From positions 1-64,000 of the forward strand of contig JAONBD010000005.1 in NCBI GenBank assembly GCA_028376765.1: a stretch of DNA of 64,000 nucleotides, given 5' to 3'. The position numbers were made by a program, and so were the translations under genes. Below, one piece after another: positions 39,858-48,711 of the stretch (the stretch's first letter is position 1; each line of letters begins with the position of its first letter). The notes beneath the pieces are model-generated. The model saw nothing but the letters and a program-made list of their open reading frames with translations, did no database searches and was not told where the DNA came from. Source of the stretch: Candidatus Kapaibacterium sp. (GTDB lineage: Bacteria > Bacteroidota > Ignavibacteria > Kapaibacteriales > UBA2268).

Positions 39858-40510
39858 TAGTTGTACTAATTATATTATTAAGCATTACGCTTTTTCCTCA
39901 GCAAATAAAATATGTTCCAGGCGAAGAATTATCATTTGAATTTAATTTAGAAACGCAGATTAATGATACACTAATTGTAAATATTGATAATTTTACAACT
40001 TTCTATCCTGAAGATCTTATACTAGTCAATCAACTAGATTTTATTGCAAAATCGTTTGGAGAATTTGAAGTAGGGATAACAGAAGAATTCAATGGAAACG
40101 CAGTAATAAAGGGGTTAGCGTTGTATGGAAATTCAGATTCAACAAGTGTGGAAATTGTATTAAAAAGAGAAAATGAGGTAATACTAATAAAGAATTTCCT
40201 CTTATTTAATGAACATGAGTATAATTCTAAAATATTTAGAATATCTACAATAGACAAAGTCTTCCCTAATCCTGTATCTTCTGGAAGCTTATTAAATGCA
40301 AATTATATTTCTGATTACGATACTGATTTAACTTTAAGCGTAATAGATAATGCCGGTAAATTATTGACACAAAAAAGTATTGAGTTTGTCGAAGCAGGTG
40401 TTATTAATATATCATTAAAGTTAGAAGTCAATTTAAGTTCTGGAGTATATTTTATTGTAATAAAAGATAGGTACTTTATAAATCGAAAGGGGTTTGTAAT
40501 ATTAAACTAA
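39854..40510 (+). CDS. Small secreted protein with T9SS sorting domain
   Basis: Signal peptide; IDKVFPNPVSSGSLLNANYISDYDTDLTLSVIDNAGKLL...SSGVYFIVIKDRYFINRKGFVILN; TTG start overlapping the upstream TGA (TTGA). Confidence 0.75.
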   Translation: MIVVLIILLSITLFPQQIKYVPGEELSFEFNLETQINDTLIVNIDNFTTFYPEDLILVNQLDFIAKSFGEFEVGITEEFNGNAVIKGLALYGNSDSTSVEIVLKRENEVILIKNFLLFNEHEYNSKIFRISTIDKVFPNPVSSGSLLNANYISDYDTDLTLSVIDNAGKLLTQKSIEFVEAGVINISLKLEVNLSSGVYFIVIKDRYFINRKGFVILN

Positions 40511-41448
40511 GATATATCATATTCCTTATATGTTTACTTTCAGTTTGTACATTGTCGCAAGAAAATGATTCATTATGGAATTTTGAAGATTTAGAACCAT
40601 TAGATAGTGAAGTCCCTCAATTTGAAACTGGTAAGGGTTGGTTCCCAGGTACGCCAAGTGGTATTTCAATGATATCTGGGAACATTTTGTTTGGGCTTGT
40701 ATTTACTGGGTATAAAAATATTGAGAGTGAATCTTTTGTAGATGTTGGAGGTGGATTTTCAAGATTAACTGCTGATATTGGTGATAAATTTAGAATATCA
40801 AAAAAATGGTCTGAAGAAAGTAAACGTCCAGGTATTACTTCAAGTTTATTTGGTATTGGATCTAGTATTATCAAAACTTATGATTTACCTTTTTTTATTG
40901 AATTTTCAACTAATTTAGAGTACAGATCTGATTATCTATTGAGTAACCTAGGAAACAAACCATACTTAACACATGAAAATGACATTGATTATTTTGAAGA
41001 ATTTGGTGTGATTTTATTTGAAGAGTATTTAGTTGGGTCTTATCTAGGTGTCAAAATCCCAATTTATGGCGGATTTGTAAATACACGACAAAATGAGAAT
41101 TTAATTTCTAACCAAGTATCGAGTTTATATACTTTGAATCTTGGCTTTGGTGCAGACTATACAATTTATGGTGATTTACACCAATACAACATAATTGGCA
41201 CTAAAAAGAATCATATTAGGTACGAAAGTGGCTATGATACATTATCTTACCTTAATGATGCACCAATCAAAAGTCTCAACAATTTAAGAGCGTATGTACT
41301 TTTAGGTAGTAGTTTTTTTACATCAAGCTTTGGATTTGGATTTGAAACAAGTTTTAATTTCAAGATACCATTGAACCAAATGTTAGACGATGCTAAATGG
41401 AGGCAGTTTATATTTGCTTCAGAAATTAAAATTTATTTTGATTTATAA
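40501..41448 (+). CDS. Outer-membrane beta-barrel-like protein; start extended to a candidate ATT codon
   Basis: Track ORF begins at TTG 40552; upstream in-frame codons encode signal peptide IKLRYIIFLICLLSVCTLSQ with no in-frame ATG/GTG. Confidence 0.55.
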   Translation: MKLRYIIFLICLLSVCTLSQENDSLWNFEDLEPLDSEVPQFETGKGWFPGTPSGISMISGNILFGLVFTGYKNIESESFVDVGGGFSRLTADIGDKFRISKKWSEESKRPGITSSLFGIGSSIIKTYDLPFFIEFSTNLEYRSDYLLSNLGNKPYLTHENDIDYFEEFGVILFEEYLVGSYLGVKIPIYGGFVNTRQNENLISNQVSSLYTLNLGFGADYTIYGDLHQYNIIGTKKNHIRYESGYDTLSYLNDAPIKSLNNLRAYVLLGSSFFTSSFGFGFETSFNFKIPLNQMLDDAKWRQFIFASEIKIYFDL

Positions 41449-41758
41449 TACCCTTAAGATTATCTTTACTTAAGCTATCCATATCAGTTTTTATTAGATT
41501 TCTAACTGAGTCAATTACCTTAAGAAACTCTTTACTATTTTGGGTTTTCATAAAGAATTTCTTTCTAAATTCTGGCTCACTTGTTTTGTAAAACCTAAAT
41601 ACAGAATCTATTTTAAGGCTTGCTTTTGTTGAATCTAAATTAATTTCCCTTTGAATAAGAATATCCTTGTAAATACTAATAAGCGGATACTCATTTTCTT
41701 CAGATTCTGAACAAGATATAATTAATAAAAGACAAACTATAAGAGACTTAAAAAGCAT
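41426..41758 (-). CDS. Small lipoprotein, possibly DUF4296-like
   Basis: Lipobox MLFKSLIVCLLLIISCSES. Confidence 0.55.
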   Translation of the reverse strand: MLFKSLIVCLLLIISCSESEENEYPLISIYKDILIQREINLDSTKASLKIDSVFRFYKTSEPEFRKKFFMKTQNSKEFLKVIDSVRNLIKTDMDSLSKDNLKGIINQNKF

Positions 41759-43160
41759 AAAAAAGAACTTTCATTTGACCGTAAGTGTATCCCAACATTA
41801 AAAAGCAATAAATTCCTAGTATTAAAGGGCCCCATTTTTCCCAATAAGCAAATTCAATTTTTGTATTATAAAACATAAGAAGAACAAAAGGAATCATTGG
41901 TAAAAAGTATCTGCCTTGAAGCCCAAATATCATATTAGCACCAATTGGTGAAAACCCATAAAATCCAGCTATTATTATCCCGCAACTAAGCAAACCTAAA
42001 GCAGAAACTATATATTTGGTAGTATTATTTATTGGATATTTCGATTTTCCAGCAAGTGAAGCTACAGCTATTAATACTAATCCATTAAGTTGGTAAAAAA
42101 TTTGAGGCATTTTTGAATATGAATATCCAAATTTACCAAGAATACCTGAAAGCCAATCTTGCCTAAAGTGTAATATGTTTTGATATAAAGTTCCTAATGT
42201 CCCAGTTATATTACCTAACATCTCACTTTGTCGTTCTGCCAAGCCAAACTTAAAGTCTTTTTGAAATGCATAACCTTTCTTTAAACCAGATGATAGCTCA
42301 CCATTAAAGGTTGAATTTAATAAGTCTAAACTAAAAAAACCTAGTATACAAACAGCTAATATTAATATATACATTAAGTTAGAACTTAATTTATTTCTTG
42401 GTAAAAGCAACATAATAAATGGAAGGAAAAAATACCCCTGCTTTGTTGTTCTGATTAAAAATACAAGTATAAAAAGATAAATTAATTGCTTAAATCCAAA
42501 TTTAACGTTATCAACTAAGGAGTATCTTAGAAACATAGAAAGTACTGCAAAAGTACATACTATAAGTAGGGTGTCATAGGTCACAGAAGACGCTTGATAA
42601 AGTGTCATTGGCATAAGCCCAAATAACATAAAAATTGATTTAAAAACGGGTGTATTTCTAATTATGAAAAACATACACAAAATGTAGAACATTAAACCGC
42701 CTATCCTTGCAGCGTAACCGAGATTGACGGGGTTGGCATTCCCTGATAATTTTATGGATATTGCATGAGGCAAGTATGCCCAAAATGGTGTACTGTAACT
42801 TCTGTTATGTTTAAATTCAGAATCTTTTTTATTTAATGGTACTTTGGATAAATCATCTACCATCTTTTGGCTCATTTTTTTGCCATTTTGATAAGGAAAG
42901 CCTTGGAATTGGTTAACTACAGTGTATAGATTTTTTGGAAGCAACCCACCTATCATTGTGCTATCAGGACTTAGCTCATCATAAAAACCATTATGTGCTA
43001 CATTATAAGCTTTTAAAAAGTGACGATCTTCATCATTTGAATGAAAGGGAGGATTTTGGTAAACAAACATTAATCCAAAAATGAAAGCCAAAGCTACAAA
43101 CATCCATTCATATTTAATTAGGCTTGACTGTTTTGATTGATTTGTTGACATATTAAACAA
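41748..43160 (-). CDS. DUF2142-like polytopic membrane protein
   Basis: Multi-TM; NPPFHSNDEDRHFLKAYNVAHNG; NMIFGLQGRYFLPMIPF. Confidence 0.75.
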   Translation of the reverse strand: MFNMSTNQSKQSSLIKYEWMFVALAFIFGLMFVYQNPPFHSNDEDRHFLKAYNVAHNGFYDELSPDSTMIGGLLPKNLYTVVNQFQGFPYQNGKKMSQKMVDDLSKVPLNKKDSEFKHNRSYSTPFWAYLPHAISIKLSGNANPVNLGYAARIGGLMFYILCMFFIIRNTPVFKSIFMLFGLMPMTLYQASSVTYDTLLIVCTFAVLSMFLRYSLVDNVKFGFKQLIYLFILVFLIRTTKQGYFFLPFIMLLLPRNKLSSNLMYILILAVCILGFFSLDLLNSTFNGELSSGLKKGYAFQKDFKFGLAERQSEMLGNITGTLGTLYQNILHFRQDWLSGILGKFGYSYSKMPQIFYQLNGLVLIAVASLAGKSKYPINNTTKYIVSALGLLSCGIIIAGFYGFSPIGANMIFGLQGRYFLPMIPFVLLMFYNTKIEFAYWEKWGPLILGIYCFLMLGYTYGQMKVLFYAF

Positions 43161-43962
43161 TAAATTTTATTAATAAAACTGTAATTGGTGCCGAAAATAA
43201 AAGGCTATCTATCCTATCTAATATTCCACCGTGACCGGGTATCAAATTTGAACTATCTTTTACATTAAATTCACGTTTGATTTTTGATTCGAACAAGTCA
43301 CCAATTTGTCCAAATATCCCGCCTGAAATACTCAAAATAATACCAACTTTGATATCATCGAATATCAATATAGAAAGCGGTAAAGCTATTATTAATAGAC
43401 CTATGAAACCTGATATTGTTCCTTCTATTGTTTTGTTGGGGCTTATATCCTTGGCAAGCTTTCTCCTGCCAAATGATTTCCCTCCAAAATAAGCGAGGGA
43501 ATCGCAAATCCAACTACTTGCAAATATACTAAAAATAAGCCAAGTGTTATATTCGAAATTAGTATTGTTTGGGGAGCTGAAATTTAGGAGAATCAGAAAA
43601 CTTGAAAGTGGGACAGAAATGTAGGTAAATGCAAAAATGTACTTAGATAAATCTCCAATTTTCAATTCTTTAATAAATACACTACTTATAAAGATAACTA
43701 AAGTTAAGATAAATAGGGCAAAAATGGCATATACATATTGGGTATTATATATATTGACTAAAAAAATTGTAGAAAACAAGCAAATAGAACTAAATAACAA
43801 ACTCTTAAATTTAAGGTTGAAAATATTTAACAACTCATTGATTGCAAATATGTTAGCTATTATAACTAGAATTCCAAAAGCAAATTTAGAATAGAAAATT
43901 ATCCACAATAAAATTGGGATTGCTAATACTGCAAATAAAATTCTTTTAAGCAGGTTATTCAT
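43153..43962 (-). CDS. cdsA: Phosphatidate cytidylyltransferase
   Basis: SWICDSLAYFGGKSFGRRKLAKDISPNKTIEGTISG; DSSNLIPGHGGILDRIDSLLFSAP. Confidence 0.92.
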   Translation of the reverse strand: MNNLLKRILFAVLAIPILLWIIFYSKFAFGILVIIANIFAINELLNIFNLKFKSLLFSSICLFSTIFLVNIYNTQYVYAIFALFILTLVIFISSVFIKELKIGDLSKYIFAFTYISVPLSSFLILLNFSSPNNTNFEYNTWLIFSIFASSWICDSLAYFGGKSFGRRKLAKDISPNKTIEGTISGFIGLLIIALPLSILIFDDIKVGIILSISGGIFGQIGDLFESKIKREFNVKDSSNLIPGHGGILDRIDSLLFSAPITVLLIKFIV

Positions 43963-44058
43963 AGTTTAAATTTATTAAAAAAACCATAATAAGGTTTTCT
44001 AAGTGAATTAAAAAATATATAATTTTGAAAAAGTAAAATTAAGCAAAGCGGAGAGAAT

Positions 44059-44817
44059 ATGAAAGAAGCGTACGTAAATTACACCATAGAAAATGGAATT
44101 GGCAAGATTGAGTTTTTTCATCCAAGGAGCAATTCCTTGCCAGGAACGATATTACAAGAGCTTGCAGAGACTATAACTAAGGCTGGAAAAGATGACAATG
44201 TAAAAGTTATTAGGCTTAGTTCTGGAGGCGAGAAAGCATTTTGTGCAGGAGCTTCATTTGATGAACTAAGCGAAATCAATGAATTTAGCATTGGTAAGAA
44301 ATTTTTTATGGGATTTGCTAACGTTATTAATGCAATGCGAAAAGCACCAAAATTTATAGTAACAGCTGTTCAAGGAAAAGTAGTAGGTGGCGGCGTTGGA
44401 TTAGTTGCTGCATCGGACTACGCTATTGCAACTAATGGTTCTGATATGAAATTAAGTGAACTTGCATTAGGAATAGGGCCTTTTGTAGTTGGCCCTGCTG
44501 TTGAAAGAAAAGTCGGATTGGCTGCATTTTCTCACATGTCAATTGATTATGATTGGTATTCAGCCGATTGGTCAAAAAGTTGTGGCTTTTATACAAAATT
44601 ATTTCCATCATTTGAAAAATTGCATTCAGAGGTAGACACCCTTTGTGAGAAATTCGCAAATGGCAGCCTAGATGCAATGAGTGAATTAAAGAAAGTAATT
44701 TGGGAAGGAACTGAAAATTGGGATGAGCTTTTAGAAAAAAGAGCAGAAATTAGTGGAAGGCTAGTTTTAAGTGATTTCACAAAAAATTACATTAAAGAAT
44801 TTAAAAGTAAGAAATAA
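44059..44817 (+). CDS. Enoyl-CoA hydratase/isomerase family protein
   Basis: GGEKAFCAGASFDEL; VQGKVVGGGVGLVAASDYAIA. Confidence 0.88.
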   Translation: MKEAYVNYTIENGIGKIEFFHPRSNSLPGTILQELAETITKAGKDDNVKVIRLSSGGEKAFCAGASFDELSEINEFSIGKKFFMGFANVINAMRKAPKFIVTAVQGKVVGGGVGLVAASDYAIATNGSDMKLSELALGIGPFVVGPAVERKVGLAAFSHMSIDYDWYSADWSKSCGFYTKLFPSFEKLHSEVDTLCEKFANGSLDAMSELKKVIWEGTENWDELLEKRAEISGRLVLSDFTKNYIKEFKSKK

Positions 44818-45786
44818 ATGAAAATAGTTTATTCATGTGGTGATACTAATGGAATTGGTTTGGAAATATTCCTAAAAGCAATTGGATTATTTCCTAATCA
44901 TAAACATATATTATGTTGCAATAGAGATACAATGCTCGAATATTTCCAAAAAATGTTTGAAGAAAAACCTATTCACTCAAGCGATAATATTTTTAGATTT
45001 GGGAACACAAGTTTTACTTTAATAGATTGCCAACCTTTTAACCCTGTTGATTTTGGCAAATTATCCAAAACTAGCGGCGAGTTAAGTGCTAAGTCAATTG
45101 AAGTTTCATTAAATTGCTTGGATTCTAAAGATGCAGATTGCTTTGTTACCCTGCCAATAAATAAAGCTTCGATTGCACTTTCAGGCTGGAAATTTCAAGG
45201 TCATACAGAAATGATTGCGGAAAGATATTCTTCTAAAGATTTCAATATGCTTTTAATATCTGGGGATACCAGATTAGCACCTTTAACAATACATATACCA
45301 TTAAATGAGGTTGCTTCTTCGGTCAGTTCAGAACTGATAATTAAAAGAGCAAAGTCATTAAATTCAACTTTAAAGAAAGATTTTAAGGTTAATAAACCGA
45401 AAATTGCTATATTAGGATTAAATCCACATTCAGGGGACAAAGGAAGAATTGGAAATGAAGAAATTTCTATAATTAAACCAGCAATTGAATCACTTAAAAA
45501 AGATATTTTGGTTGAAGGTCCTTTCCCTGCGGATTCATTTTTTGCATTTAAGCTTTATAAGTCGTATAATGCTATTATCTCTATGTATCATGACCAAGGT
45601 CTTATCCCAATAAAAATGATAGCAGAATCCGGTGGAGTTAATTATACATCTGGTTTGCCAATAGTGCGAACTTCACCAGATCATGGTACTGCTTTTGATA
45701 TTGGGGGAAAAAATATTGCAAATGCAGATAGCTTAATAGAGTCAATTAAAACAGCAATTTTAATCACAAATAATAGATCTTTATGA
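44818..45786 (+). CDS. pdxA: 4-hydroxythreonine-4-phosphate dehydrogenase
   Basis: GDTNGIGLEI; TLPINKASI...FQGHTEMIAERY; LGLNPHSGDKGRIGNEE; MYHDQGLIPIKM; RTSPDHGTAFDI. Confidence 0.9.
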   Translation: MKIVYSCGDTNGIGLEIFLKAIGLFPNHKHILCCNRDTMLEYFQKMFEEKPIHSSDNIFRFGNTSFTLIDCQPFNPVDFGKLSKTSGELSAKSIEVSLNCLDSKDADCFVTLPINKASIALSGWKFQGHTEMIAERYSSKDFNMLLISGDTRLAPLTIHIPLNEVASSVSSELIIKRAKSLNSTLKKDFKVNKPKIAILGLNPHSGDKGRIGNEEISIIKPAIESLKKDILVEGPFPADSFFAFKLYKSYNAIISMYHDQGLIPIKMIAESGGVNYTSGLPIVRTSPDHGTAFDIGGKNIANADSLIESIKTAILITNNRSL

Positions 45787-46904
45787 TAGATAAACAAATA
45801 TTAGAGGGCGCTAAAATTTTAATTGTAGATGATATTAATGATAATATCAAGCTACTAGGAAGACTAATAAGAAATTATAAATCTAAAATTTCTGTTGCTA
45901 CTAATGGCAAGCAAGCAGTTGAAATTGCCAGCGAAATTATTCCCGATTTGATTTTGATGGATGTAAATATGCCAGAAATGAACGGGTTTGAAGCTGCTGA
46001 AATTATTACTCAAAACGAAACAACAAAGCATATTCCCATTATATTTTTAACAGCATTAAGCGATATTAATGATGTTATTGAAGGTTTTAATAAAGGTGGA
46101 TTAGACTACGTAACAAAACCATTCAATTCTACAGTTTTGATTTCTAGAGTTAAAACACATCTTTCATTAAAATTTCAAAAGGATGAATTAAAAAAACTTA
46201 ACGATGAAATTAAAAAATCTGATAATCAAAAAACTCAATTCCTTTCAATCGTTTCACATGATCTTAGAAGCCCGATGTCTGGTTTAGTGGGTCTAGCCAA
46301 AATGATTAATAAAGATTTTGATGAATTTGAAAAAGAAGAATTAAAAGAATTAACTGTTTCAATGCAAGAAGCCTTGGAAAATCAATACCAGTTTATGGAA
46401 AATATGCTCAAGTGGGGTAATCTCCAATTTGATAAAGTACCAGTTTCCATGACAGATATTAATTTGAACTTCTTAATTGATCAAATTTTTGAAGTTTTAA
46501 AGCTAAACTCCAATGATAAAAAAGTGGAATTAAATAAACAATTTGAGGTTGAAACTGTATTTGGTGATTATAATTTAATTTACTCAATATTCCATAATTT
46601 AATTGTCAATGCTATTAAATATACCAAAGAAAATGGCCAAGTGTTAGTTACAGCAAAAGAAGAAGATAACTTTTATAAATTATCTGTGAAAGATAATGGA
46701 ATTGGTATGCCAAAAAAAGTTGCTGATAGTTTATTCCAAGTAAACAAAGTTCAATCAAGACCTGGTACTAATAATGAACAGGGAACTGGTCTTGGATTAA
46801 TAGTATCCTACGAATCAGTTTTGAAACACAATGGTAAGATTTGGGCAGAAACTGAGGAAAATGTGGGCACTGAATTTATTTTTACATTAGAGAAAGAAAA
46901 TTGA
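45783..46904 (+). CDS. Response regulator-histidine kinase fusion (REC-HisKA-HATPase)
   Basis: ILIVDDINDNIKLL...DLILMDVNMPEMNG; SIVSHDLRSPMSGL; DNGIGMP; GTGLGLIVSYESVLKHNGKI. Confidence 0.9.
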   Translation: MIDKQILEGAKILIVDDINDNIKLLGRLIRNYKSKISVATNGKQAVEIASEIIPDLILMDVNMPEMNGFEAAEIITQNETTKHIPIIFLTALSDINDVIEGFNKGGLDYVTKPFNSTVLISRVKTHLSLKFQKDELKKLNDEIKKSDNQKTQFLSIVSHDLRSPMSGLVGLAKMINKDFDEFEKEELKELTVSMQEALENQYQFMENMLKWGNLQFDKVPVSMTDINLNFLIDQIFEVLKLNSNDKKVELNKQFEVETVFGDYNLIYSIFHNLIVNAIKYTKENGQVLVTAKEEDNFYKLSVKDNGIGMPKKVADSLFQVNKVQSRPGTNNEQGTGLGLIVSYESVLKHNGKIWAETEENVGTEFIFTLEKEN

Positions 46905-47860
46905 AAAAAATTGCACTACTAACAAGTGGGGGCGATGCTCCTGGAATGAATGCCCATATAAGAGCAATCGTACGAACTTGTTTGGCTAGAGGAATAGAGC
47001 CAGTTGGTGTCTTTAATGGTTTCCAAGGTTTAATGGATGGCAATTATGTATCTATGAATCGCAAATCAACAATTAATCTGATTGATCAAGGAGGAACAAT
47101 CCTTAAAACAAGTAGATCAGAGGAATTTAGATCAAAAGAAGGTAGGCAAAAAGCATTTGAAAACCTTTGTAAATATGACATTGATGGTCTTATAACTTGT
47201 GGTGGTGATGGAACTTTTCATGGTGCTCATGCTTTATCTAATGAATTTGGTGTAAAGGTAGTAGGTACACCTGGTACTATCGATAATGACTTATTTGGGA
47301 CCTATTATACCATAGGGTATGATACAGCTATAAACACTGCTACTGAAGCAATTGATAGAATAAGAGATACTGCCGATTCTCATGGTAGAGTTTTTATAAT
47401 TGAAGTAATGGGTAGGCATGCAGGTCACATTGCTATTGATGTTGGTATTTCATGTGGTGCCGAATATATTATGGTTCCAGAAAAAGCTGATGATATACTA
47501 GATTTACAGAAAAAAATTGAGATGATGGGTGACCATACTAGAACAATAATTATTGTTGGTGAAGGTGGACAATATGGAGGAGCTAATGAATTAGCTGTTC
47601 GTCTTAAGATTAATTTTGGAATTGATGCTAAAACAACTATTCTAGGTCATATACAAAGAGGTGGTTCTCCTACTGTCAAAGATAGAGTTTTGGCATCGCA
47701 TCTAGGAATGGCATCTGTTGATGCTTTGCTAAGCGGCAAAACAGATGTCATGGTTGGAAGAATTTACCACGAAATAACCTATACACCTTTAGTTGAGACT
47801 TGGGAAAAGAAAAAAAATATACAAGATTATTTATTTAACTTAGCGGATATATTAGCCTGA
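46901..47860 (+). CDS. pfkA: 6-phosphofructokinase
   Basis: LLTSGGDAPGMNAHIRA; CGGDGTFHGA; GTPGTIDNDLFGTYYTIGYDTA; EVMGRHAGHIA; TTG start. Confidence 0.93.
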   Translation: MKKIALLTSGGDAPGMNAHIRAIVRTCLARGIEPVGVFNGFQGLMDGNYVSMNRKSTINLIDQGGTILKTSRSEEFRSKEGRQKAFENLCKYDIDGLITCGGDGTFHGAHALSNEFGVKVVGTPGTIDNDLFGTYYTIGYDTAINTATEAIDRIRDTADSHGRVFIIEVMGRHAGHIAIDVGISCGAEYIMVPEKADDILDLQKKIEMMGDHTRTIIIVGEGGQYGGANELAVRLKINFGIDAKTTILGHIQRGGSPTVKDRVLASHLGMASVDALLSGKTDVMVGRIYHEITYTPLVETWEKKKNIQDYLFNLADILA

Positions 47861-48555
47861 CAAAATACCTATACATATCGATTTTAATCTTTTTAATTAG
47901 TTCGTGCAACATAGCATCAGACTATTTTTATTTGAACAGAAGCTCTATGGAGCAAAAAACTATTACTGCCCAAATTTTGAATAATTGGAGCAAGGTTAAA
48001 CAAATCAACCAAAATTCCTTTTTAATTAAAGGTGGTGGTGCAGTAGCTATAGGGACACAAATTAAACCTATTTCTGTAAAAAAAGAGCCAGGATTTATTA
48101 GTACACTTTTTGGATTAGATGTAGTAAGTAACCGAAGCCGTGACTACAATGGTAATTATATTTATGATTTTGGGATTAAAAAATTATCTGACAGTAGCCC
48201 TTTAAAAATATACAGTAGAACTAGTCCAAATGGATTAGATAATAAAAATCTCGGAATTAACATAGAAGTGACTAATTCAACAATTGCTTTATTTGATGGA
48301 AATGAGTTAATCAATGAAGTAAATTTATCAAAATTCCAGATTGAGGAAACAAAACGAATAATTTTAATAAATAACAACAATTATATTAAAGTTTCTTTGG
48401 ATTGTGACGAAATGTTTAATTATAAAACGAATAGACCAATATCGGAGTATTTAATCTTTGAGTCCGTAGGAAGCGGAGACTGGGAAATAAACGCAGTAAC
48501 CATGGAAAAAAATATTCCAAATGGGATTTTTAAAAATCGAGTAATAATAAAATAA
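47857..48555 (+). CDS. Hypothetical lipoprotein; start extended to a candidate CTG codon
   Basis: In-frame upstream codons encode LTKYLYISILIFLISSC-NIAS (lipoprotein signal with lipobox LISSC); the track TTG start at 47932 would remove it. Confidence 0.6.
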   Translation: MTKYLYISILIFLISSCNIASDYFYLNRSSMEQKTITAQILNNWSKVKQINQNSFLIKGGGAVAIGTQIKPISVKKEPGFISTLFGLDVVSNRSRDYNGNYIYDFGIKKLSDSSPLKIYSRTSPNGLDNKNLGINIEVTNSTIALFDGNELINEVNLSKFQIEETKRIILINNNNYIKVSLDCDEMFNYKTNRPISEYLIFESVGSGDWEINAVTMEKNIPNGIFKNRVIIK

Positions 48556-48606
48556 GTTCTTTGAAATTAGGTAATTACACCTATTGAAAAATTCGAAAAT
48601 AAATAT

Positions 48607-48633
48607 TAAAGTTTATCGGTTTTATACCGATAA
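48607..48633 (+). promoter_or_regulatory. Sigma-28 (FliA) promoter of the flagellin gene
   Basis: TAAAGTTT-N11-ACCGATAA against consensus TAAAGTTT-N11-GCCGATAA. Confidence 0.88.
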
Positions 48634-48664
48634 CTAATTTAGTTTAGGAAACAATAACAAAATT

Positions 48665-48707
48665 GGCAGGATGCCCTCATAAACACATAATAACAATACA
48701 CGGAGGT
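48665..48707 (+). promoter_or_regulatory. Candidate CsrA-binding sites in the flagellin 5' leader
   Basis: GGCA-GGA-TGCC minihairpin (48665-48675) and ATACACGGAGGT overlapping the SD (48696-48707). Confidence 0.5.
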
Positions 48708-48711
48708 TATC

